Positions 46,232 through 53,928 of a DNA stretch of 64,000 nt are shown piece by piece. This stretch comes from JAKVAV01 sp047633195 (GTDB lineage: Bacteria; Bacteroidota; Bacteroidia; Flavobacteriales_D; Cryomorphaceae), in NCBI GenBank assembly GCA_047633195.1, contig JBLIEU010000010.1, positions 6,803-70,802 on the forward strand. The letters are read 5' to 3'. Within the stretch, counting starts at the first letter, position 1. Each line of letters starts with the position of its first letter. Under the pieces are notes generated by a model, which did no database searches, was not told the origin of the DNA, and worked only from the letters and a program-made list of their open reading frames with translations. The translations under genes and the position numbers were made by a program.

Positions 46232-47749
46232 ATGGAAGATAAAGCTACAACAGTATCTGTGATTGAAAAAGAACTCTACCCTTATCAGGCGGAGGCAATT
46301 GAAAAAATATTTACCGTATTTGAAAAGGTGAAGGGCAAAGTTGATGTCCTATTTCAATTGCCTACTGGTGGGGGAAAGACCATCATCTTTAGTGAGATAG
46401 CCAAGAAATTCATTGGGGATACAGGCAAGAATGTATTGATCTTGACTCACCGTGTCGAGCTCTGTGCGCAGACATCGAAAGCCTTGAGCGAGATTGATGT
46501 AAAGAATAAGATCATCGATCGCGATGTAAAGGAATTGCACGACCGCGAGGAGTACAATTGCTACGTGGCAATGGTGGAAACGCTGAACAATCGACTAACT
46601 GAGGACGACCAGTACCTTAGAAATGTTGGTCTTGTGATTATTGATGAGGCGCATTACAATTCCTTTAGAAAGCTTTTTAAATTTTTCAAGGAGGCGAACA
46701 TGCTCGGAGTAACAGCAACGCCACTTTCATCTAATCGAAATTTACCGCTTAATGAGAACTACAGCGAGCTTCTTGTTGGCCACAGCATCAAACGGCTAAT
46801 TGCCGATGAGTATCTAAGTAATTCTACCACGTATACATTCAATGTAAATCTACGCTCGCTCAAAGTGGGCACTGATGGAGATTACACGATAAGCTCTTTA
46901 GATCGATTGTACAGCTTGTATACCATGCAAGACAGACTTTTGGCAGCTTACCAAGAACGTGCAGCTGGTAAGAAGACTTTAATCTTTAACAGCGGAATTG
47001 CTACCTCTGTGAGAGTATTTGAGCTATTCAAAAATGGAGGCTTTAATGTGAAGCATTTGGATAGCACTTTTACGGCCAAAGACAGAAAAGAAACTTTGGA
47101 ATGGTTTCGAAATACTGATGATGCCATTTTGACTAGTGTCGGTATTTTGACTACAGGCTTTGATGAGCCCTCAGTCGAGAGTATTATTATTAACCGTGCC
47201 ACGCGGTCACTCACGCTTTATCATCAGATGATTGGTCGAGGATCTCGGAGCACCAAGACCAAAAAGCAATTTACTATTATTGACTTAGGAAATAATGTTG
47301 AGCGATTGGGTTTGTGGCAAGACTACATCAACTGGCAAGACATATTCAAGTTTCCCGACAAGTATTTCGAGAAGATCAATGATCGGGACAATCAACTTAT
47401 GGTCGACTACCATTACGAGCGTCCAGAGTGGCTTGAGGAGCTCTTTCCAAAAAATGTCGCCGAGGATCAATTCAACATGAAGCGCGTGTACGCTGGCTTG
47501 GCTGACCGCGGCGAAAAGCCAAAGAAGGCTGTGGATGTGAGCATCGACAATCACATGAAGCAAATCATAAGGAATTCTGAGGATTATTACGATGCGCTCG
47601 AACTCGTAGACCACCTCAAAGAAGAGATCGAATACAGGTGTAGACTTTATTGCTCTTGTCTTCACAATGCTACGGAGAGCTATAGTGATTGGCTAAAAGA
47701 GACTTACATCAGAAAACTCAAAAACGGGTTGAGGTTGGAAATGATGTAA
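46232..47749 (+). CDS. DEAD/DEAH-box superfamily II helicase (SSL2-like)
   Basis: A 505-residue cytoplasmic ATPase. Motif Q-like YPYQAEAIEKI, Walker A PTGGGKT (from residue 44), DEAH box (from Asp138), motif III GVTATP and a C-terminal RecA lobe with TTGFDEPSVESIIINRATRSL and motif VI QMIGRGSRSTKTKK. It resembles the XPB/RadD-like branch of helicases and lacks a nuclease domain. A role in DNA repair is suggested by the adjacent uracil-DNA glycosylase, whose start overlaps its stop by one base (TAATG); that link is inference. Confidence 0.88.
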   Translation: MEDKATTVSVIEKELYPYQAEAIEKIFTVFEKVKGKVDVLFQLPTGGGKTIIFSEIAKKFIGDTGKNVLILTHRVELCAQTSKALSEIDVKNKIIDRDVKELHDREEYNCYVAMVETLNNRLTEDDQYLRNVGLVIIDEAHYNSFRKLFKFFKEANMLGVTATPLSSNRNLPLNENYSELLVGHSIKRLIADEYLSNSTTYTFNVNLRSLKVGTDGDYTISSLDRLYSLYTMQDRLLAAYQERAAGKKTLIFNSGIATSVRVFELFKNGGFNVKHLDSTFTAKDRKETLEWFRNTDDAILTSVGILTTGFDEPSVESIIINRATRSLTLYHQMIGRGSRSTKTKKQFTIIDLGNNVERLGLWQDYINWQDIFKFPDKYFEKINDRDNQLMVDYHYERPEWLEELFPKNVAEDQFNMKRVYAGLADRGEKPKKAVDVSIDNHMKQIIRNSEDYYDALELVDHLKEEIEYRCRLYCSCLHNATESYSDWLKETYIRKLKNGLRLEMM

Positions 47750-48417
47750 TGATACAGGAGGTTAGATTGCATCCGTCTTGGGAGGCAGTTTTGAATGACG
47801 AGTTCAAAAAGCCTTATTTCAAATCTCTAGTTTCTTTTATCGATCATGAATACAGCACTCAGCAGGTTTTTCCTCCTAGAAATTTAATTTTCAATGCCTT
47901 TGATCACACTTCTTTCGAAGAAGTAAAAGTGGTAATCCTAGGTCAGGATCCTTATCACGGACATGGTCAAGCTAATGGATTGTGCTTTTCGGTGAATGAT
48001 GGTGTAGCTATACCTCCATCCTTGAAAAATATATTTACAGAAATACGTGATGATTTAGCTATCGAGCAAACGGGAAGAGGCAACTTGGAAAGATGGGCAA
48101 AGCAGGGAGTGCTTCTTCTAAATGCAACCCTGACAGTATGTGCCCATGAAGCTGGCTCGCATCAAAATATAGGTTGGGAGATATTTACCGATGCGGTTAT
48201 TAAGGCAATTAGTCAAAAAAGAGAAGAGGTAGTTTTTATGCTTTGGGGCAGCTATGCCCGAAAGAAAGGCGCTGTTATTGACGGATCAAAGCACTTGGTC
48301 TTGGAAGCTCCACATCCCTCGCCATTATCTGCTTATCGCGGATTTTTAGGGTGCAAACACTTTAGCAAGGCCAATGCTTACTTAAAGAATGAGGGTAAGG
48401 AATTCATAAACTGGTAA
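47749..48417 (+). CDS. ung: Uracil-DNA glycosylase
   Basis: A 222-residue enzyme. ATG 47749 overlaps the helicase stop (TAATG), favouring translational coupling. The water-activating Asp67 is in GQDPYHG, and His189 lies in APHPSPLSAYRGF, the minor-groove loop that flips out uracil; LLNATLTV and VVFMLWGSYA are the other family motifs. It removes uracil from DNA to start base excision repair. The length and motifs are those of family 1 Ung. Confidence 0.96.
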   Translation: MIQEVRLHPSWEAVLNDEFKKPYFKSLVSFIDHEYSTQQVFPPRNLIFNAFDHTSFEEVKVVILGQDPYHGHGQANGLCFSVNDGVAIPPSLKNIFTEIRDDLAIEQTGRGNLERWAKQGVLLLNATLTVCAHEAGSHQNIGWEIFTDAVIKAISQKREEVVFMLWGSYARKKGAVIDGSKHLVLEAPHPSPLSAYRGFLGCKHFSKANAYLKNEGKEFINW

Positions 48418-48525
48418 TTAGGATGCCATCCAGATGAGCAGCACTACAATGGCTAAAATGAAATAGGCAAATACTACAGGCATTGCGATTTCAGGCTCTA
48501 AGTCTTTATTTTTCTTTTCTAGCAT
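48418..48525 (-). CDS. 35-residue single-helix membrane protein
   Basis: The reverse strand has ATG at 48525 and TAA at 48418-48420, encoding MLEKKNKDLEPEIAMPVVFA, then a hydrophobic helix to IWMAS. A charged head plus one helix is the form of the small membrane proteins common in Bacteroidota. The stop abuts the ung stop (convergent). Its small size makes it easy to miss; coding status rests on start, composition and helix only. Confidence 0.5.
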   Translation of the reverse strand: MLEKKNKDLEPEIAMPVVFAYFILAIVVLLIWMAS

Positions 48526-48641
48526 GGCTAAATCTTGATGTTTTGGTAAAGATACATTTTGTGTTTCTGAATCTGAAATGATTCAAGTTTTCATTGACTG
48601 ATCAAAATTTGCTATCTTGACTCCTACCAAAGCCATTGACG

Positions 48642-49001
48642 ATGAAAAAGCAATGTTTAGAATGTCAAGACGAATTTGTAGGAAGGGTAGATGCCAAGTT
48701 TTGTTCTGATTCCTGTCGAAGTGCTTTCCATAATAGAACCAATGTTGAAGGAAGAGAGGAAATCAAAAGAGTGAACGCTATTCTAAGAAAGAACCGCAAA
48801 ATATTAGCAGGATTAAATAAGACAGAAACTGCTCGGGTGCGTCGAAGTGTTCTTCTTACAGAAGGCTTCAATTTTAATTATCTGACAAATGTATACGTGA
48901 CGTCAAAGGGTAAAACGTACAAATACAGTTACGATCATGGGTATCTCGAATCCGATGAAGATTACCTCACCCTAGTTATTAAGAAAGATTACGTGCGGTA
49001 A
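48642..49001 (+). CDS. Zinc-ribbon protein of unknown function
   Basis: A 119-residue protein from ATG 48642. The N-terminus is a small metal-binding ribbon (CLECQDEFVGRVDAKFCSDSC: the pairs CxxC and CxxxC), similar to DUF2116-type zinc ribbons, followed by a basic helical region (EEIKRVNAILRKNRKIL) and a C-terminal part rich in Tyr and Asp. Similar proteins occur across Flavobacteriia; function not known, nucleic-acid contact plausible. Its 3' end overlaps the convergent transporter gene by 23 bases. Confidence 0.75.
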   Translation: MKKQCLECQDEFVGRVDAKFCSDSCRSAFHNRTNVEGREEIKRVNAILRKNRKILAGLNKTETARVRRSVLLTEGFNFNYLTNVYVTSKGKTYKYSYDHGYLESDEDYLTLVIKKDYVR

Positions 49002-49908
49002 GCTTCCTGTCGCGAAACTTGAAAAAATAATAGAGACCTAATCCTGATATGATGTGCCAGATACCCCACCAAGCGGCTATCATGGCCATACCGCCATTCC
49101 CATCAAAGAAGTTGAAGATAATTATCAAGCCAAGTCCCGAATTTTGAATACCTGTTTCGATAATAACCGTTCTACTTAAGTCTCCTTGAAGCCCGAAAGC
49201 CCTTCCTGATAAATAGCCTGCAAGCAAGGCCATTCCATTGTGAACGAGAACGAGCAAGAAAACCAAATGAATATGTTCCAAAAAAGCATCAAGGTTTTTC
49301 AGCAATCCGACTGCTATAAATCCCAAAAGAACCAACATGCTTGCGATTCGAATGGGCTTTTCAATTTTTGAGGTGATATGAGGAAGCCTCTGGCTAAATA
49401 ACAATCCCAGGATCAACGGAACGACCAACAAGATCAAAACAGTTTTGAGCATATCGAAAAAACTCAGCTCAAATGATGTTAGAAAATCTCCCGCTTGAAT
49501 CAATCGACTGGAATAGAAGTCAAAATTGAAAGGGGTGAAAAAGGGGCTCAGGAAGGTGGCGACAGCGGTGAGCGTGACGGAAAGAGAAACATTGGCACCC
49601 GAAATAGATGAAAAGAAATTGGAAATGTTCCCTCCAGGGCAAGATGCTACTAAGATCATTCCTAGCGCTAAAGCAGGGTGAGGATTAAAAATGAGAATTA
49701 AAATGAAAGTGAGCAGGGGCAGTAAAAGAAACTGAGATCCTACTCCTGCCAAAACTGCTTTCGGATTCTTTTTCAGTTGGTTGAAATCAGCAGTGTTGAT
49801 GCCAAGTGCCACTCCAAACATAATAAAACCCAAGCACAAGTTGAGTAGCAGCAAGCTGTCGTCAGAAAAAGAAATGGAAATGAAATCGAGTGAATTGGTA
49901 GAATTCAA
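48979..49908 (-). CDS. Bile acid:sodium symporter (BASS) family transporter
   Basis: A polytopic protein of about 310 residues with 9-10 helices. GFIMFGVALGI (helix near the start), VASCPGGNISNFFSSISGANVSLS with the discontinuous-helix motif, and ETGIQNSGLGLIIIFNF (the second crossing helix) identify the BASS/SBF family of sodium-coupled organic anion carriers. The start is uncertain: no ATG precedes the first helix. TTG at 49908 is preferred over TTG at 49953 because the longer version would translate the T-rich tract and hairpin of the neighbouring structured region into a run of Phe. Confidence 0.85.
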   Translation of the reverse strand: MNSTNSLDFISISFSDDSLLLLNLCLGFIMFGVALGINTADFNQLKKNPKAVLAGVGSQFLLLPLLTFILILIFNPHPALALGMILVASCPGGNISNFFSSISGANVSLSVTLTAVATFLSPFFTPFNFDFYSSRLIQAGDFLTSFELSFFDMLKTVLILLVVPLILGLLFSQRLPHITSKIEKPIRIASMLVLLGFIAVGLLKNLDAFLEHIHLVFLLVLVHNGMALLAGYLSGRAFGLQGDLSRTVIIETGIQNSGLGLIIIFNFFDGNGGMAMIAAWWGIWHIISGLGLYYFFKFRDRKLTARNLS

Positions 49909-49947
49909 AGGCTTTTGATTTCTACAAAGAAAGAAGAAAAAGAAAAA

Positions 49948-50253
49948 CCGCAAGTGTGTCCTGAAAGCGATTCAATGAATCGATAACCAATCAATCTAAA
50001 ACAACCATTAAAGATCGGACCTCACTTGCGGCTGTTAGCATGCCGAAGCAATACTAACGGGGCTAACCAAAACCTCGCTGTATTTCTTGAAACGAAATAC
50101 GCACCGAATATAGGTCGGATTTAGCTCTAAATAAAGGCCTGATTTGTTTTTGTGAATGCAACTTTGGAAAGCCAATAGCAGGTTTAGTGGAAATGAGAGG
50201 CCTATCTATCGACTAAACTTCTTTAACGCGGCATGAGACTTTATTAAACCTGC
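49948..50253. other. Structured gene-free region with at least seven inverted repeats; candidate ncRNA
   Basis: Perfect or near-perfect hairpins follow one another: CCGCAAGTG 49948-49956 with CACTTGCGG 50023-50031, enclosing CGATTC/GAATCG 49968-49982; GTTAG..CTAAC 50034-50058 with inner TGC-CGAA-GCA; GTATTTC/GAAATAC 50080-50100 flanked by GC/GC; CCGA/TCGG 50104-50118; ATTTA/TAAAT 50119-50132; GCAGGTTTA/TAAACCTGC 50178-50253. GTTTAGT 50182-50188 can instead pair with ACTAAAC 50212-50218, so two exclusive folds exist. On the minus strand the closing 9-bp stem is followed by a T-rich tract, as in an intrinsic terminator, favouring a minus-strand RNA. I could not match it to tmRNA, RNase P RNA, 6S RNA or a known riboswitch. 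Confidence 0.5.
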
Positions 50254-50295
50254 ATCAATGAACTGTTTTGGGATTTTATTATTGAATTTTCAAAC

Positions 50296-50478
50296 TTATT
50301 GTTCGATTGATAATACTTGAAAACTGGTGATTTCTAGATTATCCACTGAAACTTTTACTTCGATAGGATTACAACAAACTTCGCAGTCTTCGATATATTC
50401 TTGCTCAGGCAATGATACATCGACGAGCATGGATATTTCTTGGATACAATAAGGGCAGGTAAAAAAATATTCTTCCAT
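50296..50478 (-). CDS. CPXCG-motif cysteine-rich protein
   Basis: A 60-residue protein with two zinc-type knuckles: FTCPYCIQEI near the start and EDCEVCCNPIEV at about residues 31-42. The arrangement CPxC, about 20 residues, then DCEVCC is that of the CPXCG family of small bacterial metal-binding proteins; here the Gly after the first knuckle is Ile. Function unknown. Divergent from the next small gene over 67 bases. Confidence 0.85.
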   Translation of the reverse strand: MEEYFFTCPYCIQEISMLVDVSLPEQEYIEDCEVCCNPIEVKVSVDNLEITSFQVLSIEQ

Positions 50479-50545
50479 TTTTAAATCTTAGTACAGACTA
50501 TCAACCTTTGTAACTTTAAAGTGTTTTCAATAAAAGCAAAATGTG

Positions 50546-50896
50546 ATGTATAGACAAGGAGATGTCCTATTAGAGAAGTTGAACGCTATACCAGAGCGAA
50601 CTCGCACAGATGATACTCTTTTGGTAAGAGGGGAAGGTCTCAATCATGGTCACTTTATCAAAGGAGAGGCGGTGGAAATCTTGAATGCTGAAGAGAACGA
50701 GTTAACAGGGGGAGGAGGTTTGGTCACACAATATCTTGACCTAAAGACTGAAGCTACGTTAGAACATTTGTTGATCGATTCAGGAGAATGGACACAAGAA
50801 CACGCACCGATTATTATTCCTCCAGGCAAGTACAGAGTGATAAAGCAAAGAGAATTTAATCCATATTCAAGGGCTATTAGAGCTGTAAAGGATTGA
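50546..50896 (+). CDS. Small protein paired with DUF6745 gene
   Basis: A 116-residue protein beginning MYRQGDVLLEKLNAIPE, with the block RGEGLNHGHFI in the middle and IIIPPGKYRVIKQREFNPYS near the end. The MYRQGDVLL start and a GHxH-like core are shared with short proteins of cyanobacteria and other phyla found beside DUF6745 genes (recalled from family knowledge, not searched). It is soluble and probably beta-rich. The stop is 7 bases before the DUF6745 gene, so they form an operon. Function unknown. Confidence 0.7.
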   Translation: MYRQGDVLLEKLNAIPERTRTDDTLLVRGEGLNHGHFIKGEAVEILNAEENELTGGGGLVTQYLDLKTEATLEHLLIDSGEWTQEHAPIIIPPGKYRVIKQREFNPYSRAIRAVKD

Positions 50897-50903
50897 TTGG
50901 GAT

Positions 50904-52019
50904 ATGAAGGAGATTACCAGAGTGGAGGCCAATGGGCTCTATGATTTCAAGAAGACGGTTTTGAATACGGGCCTTTCTTGCCAGATTGACAGAATTGAGC
51001 TGGCGTCGTCTTGCAGGGAATTTTACATCGACTTCTTAGGGTTGTTAAGTCCTAAAATTTTTATTGGTGATGGGCCACTTGAGGCTGCTGAAATTTTGAA
51101 TCACCTTTTGGGTTCGTCTTTTTCAGAAAGGCAGGCGGAGATCATTGAATTTGCATGTCACTCTTCAAGTACTTCAATCCGAAAAGAAATAGATCGCGCG
51201 GTTTTTGAAGGAGCCAAGTCCTCAAAAGAGCTTCTGAAAGAAAAGCTGGGCCAAGAGCGTTTCAGGGAAGTTCGCAACATCTTGTTTCGCGATCTGAATT
51301 TTCAGTTTTCACAATCCGTTTATCAAGTCGTTGAGAGAAGTTTTTACCTGAGTTTAAAAAGAGAAGGTAGAGCAATTAATGAATTTTCAGCTCACCCTTC
51401 CTTTGCCGATCGGGATTGGCTCAATTTCCATCTCGGATGTTCGACTGTCTTTGAAACTGAGCAGGCCTTATCATCCAGCTATTCTAAGCTGGTAAATGCT
51501 GGTTTATTCTGTGGGTATTTCTACAAAGAATTCGCTGTTCTAGTGCCGTTGCCTGAGTGCCTGAGCAGGAATGAAAATCTCGTATTGCATCATGAAGAGG
51601 AGGCAGCTGTGAGCTGGAGAGACGGAACTAGCTTGGCGTATTGGAATGGAGTAGAAGTACCGCTAAACTTAGTTTGCGCCCCTGACAATGTAACTGCAGC
51701 AGATATCCTTAACGAAACCAACGCCGAAGTACGAAGGTGCTTCCAAGAAAAGTTAGGCAGCGAGAAATTTGGAAATCTCCTAGGCCTCATCGATCTAGAT
51801 AGAAAAACAGATCGATTTGGCAATGAGCTAGTACTTTACCGAACTGAGAAGATCGACAAAATGGCAGGAGATTGCATCTATTTCGCTAAAGTCGTATGCC
51901 CCTCCACAGGGAGGAATTATTTTCTCTGTGTTCCCCCAGGAATGTCGGGAGTTGAGGAGGCAGTATCATGGACATTTGGCAAAACGCCAGGCGATTACCG
52001 CCCATCTATCGAGACTTAG
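50904..52019 (+). CDS. DUF6745 domain protein
   Basis: A 371-residue protein. The N-terminal 210 residues are mixed helical and not recognised. The C-terminal half carries DUF6745 features: AVSWRDGTSLAYWNGVEVP (the RWRDG-WHGVxVP block), TNAEVRRCFQEKLG, DRFGNELVLYR, and the closing block RNYFLCVPPGMSGVEEAVSWTFG with YRP and ET at the very end. No catalytic motif is evident. Tight coupling to the 116-residue protein suggests a two-component module of undescribed role. The 3' end overlaps convergent typA by four bases. Confidence 0.75.
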   Translation: MKEITRVEANGLYDFKKTVLNTGLSCQIDRIELASSCREFYIDFLGLLSPKIFIGDGPLEAAEILNHLLGSSFSERQAEIIEFACHSSSTSIRKEIDRAVFEGAKSSKELLKEKLGQERFREVRNILFRDLNFQFSQSVYQVVERSFYLSLKREGRAINEFSAHPSFADRDWLNFHLGCSTVFETEQALSSSYSKLVNAGLFCGYFYKEFAVLVPLPECLSRNENLVLHHEEEAAVSWRDGTSLAYWNGVEVPLNLVCAPDNVTAADILNETNAEVRRCFQEKLGSEKFGNLLGLIDLDRKTDRFGNELVLYRTEKIDKMAGDCIYFAKVVCPSTGRNYFLCVPPGMSGVEEAVSWTFGKTPGDYRPSIET

Positions 52020-53821
52020 GCAAACGCTTTTCCCGATCTTTTGCGGTCTTGTTCTTTCAAGAAAACTTTTCGAATACGGAGTGACAACGGAGTGGCCTCA
52101 ACGTACTCATCACCTTGGATATATTCCAAAGCTTCTTCTAGTGAGAACTTTGTGGGAGGAGCGATTTTCAACTTGTCGTCGGCTCCTGAGCTACGCATGT
52201 TTGACATCTTCTTTGTCTTGGTGACGTTGATCGTCAAATCTCCAGGGCGGGTGTTCTCGCCAATAACCTGTCCTTCGTAGATTTCCTCGTTCGGATCCAC
52301 AAAGAATTTCCCTCTGTCTTGAAGGTTGTTTAGAGAATAAGGGATAGCCTTACCCAATTCCATACTGATCAATGAACCGTTTTGTCTTCCACCAATGTCA
52401 CCTTTCATTGGTTCAAAACCAGTAAAGCGGTGCGTCATAATGGCTTCACCCGAAGTAGCAGTCATTAGATAAGTTCTTAGACCAATGATTCCGCGAGAAG
52501 GAATTTTGAATTCTAAAACCATCCTTTCTCCTTTCGGATTCATTGATGTCATTTCACCCTTTCGGAAGTTTACTTGTTCAATCGCTTTACCAGAATAGGA
52601 ATCGGGTAGATCGATGCGCAAATCTTCCATTGGCTCGCACTTTCTGCCGTCAATTTCTTTTATGATTACTCTTGGCTGCCCAATCTGTAGTTCATAACCC
52701 TCTCTCCTCATCGTTTCGACGAGAACTGAGATGTGAAGAACACCGCGTCCAAAGACTCTAAAAGAATCACCTTTTTCAGCTGGTTCGACCTTTAATGCCA
52801 AATTCTTTTCAAGTTCTTTCTTCAATCGCTCCTTCAGGTGATTTGAAGTAACGTATTTTCCCTCTTTCCCAAAGAAAGGGGAATCATTGATCGTGAAGAG
52901 CATACTCATAGTAGGCTCGTCAATATCAATAGTGGGAAGTGCTTCTTGCTGATCGGCGTCTGAAATGGTATCGCCTATTTCGAAGTTTTCGATTCCAGCC
53001 AGAGCGCAGATATCACCCGAGAATACTTCGGGAACTTTTCTTTTTTGAAGACCTTCAAAGACGTAAACTTCTTTTACGGTTCCTTTAGGTGCAGTGCCAT
53101 CTCTTTTTAAGAGAGCAATTCGCTGGTTTGCTTTTATCGTACCTCTTTTCACTTTTCCTACGGCAATTCTACCGAGGTATGGAGAGAAGTCTAATGATGT
53201 AACCAACATCTGGAAAGGCCCATCTTCAACATGAGGTTCAGGAATTTCTTTGATGATCATATCCATGAGTGGAGTAATGTTATCTGTTGGCTTTTGCCAA
53301 TCTTCACTCATCCAATTGTTTTTTGCGCTACCGTAGATAGTTTGAAAATCAAGTTGCTCCTCAGTAGCTTCCAGATCAAACATCAAATCAAATACGGCCT
53401 CGTGAACCTCTTCAGGAGTGCAATTCTCTTTATCAACCTTATTCACTACAACAATGGGCTTCAAACCTGCATTCAAAGCTTTTTCTAACACAAAACGTGT
53501 CTGAGGCATTGGACCTTCGAAAGCATCTACTAAAAGGAGAACGCCATCAGCCATATTCATTACTCGCTCTACTTCACCACCAAAATCACTGTGGCCAGGA
53601 GTATCAATGATATTGATCTTGTATCCCTTGTATATCACGGAAACATTCTTCGCCAGAATGGTAATTCCACGCTCTCTTTCCAGGTCGTTGGAATCCATAA
53701 TGAGATCCCCTGGTTTTTCGTGCTCCCCAAAGATCTGTCCCAATAGAATCATTTTGTCAACGAGGGTAGTTTTACCGTGATCAACGTGGGCAATAATGGC
53801 AATGTTTCTGATTAAACTCAT
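52016..53821 (-). CDS. typA: Ribosome-associated GTPase TypA/BipA
   Basis: A 601-residue translational GTPase from ATG 53821 (MSLIRNIAIIAHVDHGKTTL). G1 is AHVDHGKT, the switch region has RERGITI, G3 is DTPGHSDFGGEV and G4 NKVDKE. Domains II, III and V follow, then the TypA-specific C-terminal domain (GIIGLRTYLMTATSG, LSLRIRKVFL). It binds the ribosome and helps 50S assembly and growth under cold or nutrient stress. The gene stands alone, with its own promoter. Confidence 0.95.
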   Translation of the reverse strand: MSLIRNIAIIAHVDHGKTTLVDKMILLGQIFGEHEKPGDLIMDSNDLERERGITILAKNVSVIYKGYKINIIDTPGHSDFGGEVERVMNMADGVLLLVDAFEGPMPQTRFVLEKALNAGLKPIVVVNKVDKENCTPEEVHEAVFDLMFDLEATEEQLDFQTIYGSAKNNWMSEDWQKPTDNITPLMDMIIKEIPEPHVEDGPFQMLVTSLDFSPYLGRIAVGKVKRGTIKANQRIALLKRDGTAPKGTVKEVYVFEGLQKRKVPEVFSGDICALAGIENFEIGDTISDADQQEALPTIDIDEPTMSMLFTINDSPFFGKEGKYVTSNHLKERLKKELEKNLALKVEPAEKGDSFRVFGRGVLHISVLVETMRREGYELQIGQPRVIIKEIDGRKCEPMEDLRIDLPDSYSGKAIEQVNFRKGEMTSMNPKGERMVLEFKIPSRGIIGLRTYLMTATSGEAIMTHRFTGFEPMKGDIGGRQNGSLISMELGKAIPYSLNNLQDRGKFFVDPNEEIYEGQVIGENTRPGDLTINVTKTKKMSNMRSSGADDKLKIAPPTKFSLEEALEYIQGDEYVEATPLSLRIRKVFLKEQDRKRSGKAFA

Positions 53822-53845
53822 GATGACTGTTTCTGAAATTGGCTG

Positions 53846-53880
53846 CAAAGGTACGCTTTACTTTTGCGTATAGGACAAAA
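53846..53880 (-). promoter_or_regulatory. typA promoter
   Basis: On the minus strand, -7 TACCTTTG (53846-53853) lies about 25 bases upstream of the typA ATG, with TTTTG (53876-53880) 22 bases further up, two bases wider than the usual -33 spacing. Confidence 0.5.
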
Positions 53881-53881
53881 A

Positions 53882-53908
53882 AAATCCCACCCGTGATGGG
53901 TGGGATTT
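53882..53908 (-). terminator. Strong terminator after the ice-binding gene
   Basis: AAATCCCACCC (53882-53892) pairs perfectly with GGGTGGGATTT (53898-53908) over a 5-base loop; on the minus strand a run of eight T follows. It ends the 53929-56292 transcript. Confidence 0.88.
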
Positions 53909-53928
53909 AACTAGTTATGTTTTACTAA

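Noticed and set aside
49948..50253. tmRNA, RNase P RNA, 6S RNA or integron attC site
   Set aside because: No tag frame or tRNA-like ends, no RNase P core motifs and no attC R boxes were found on either strand.
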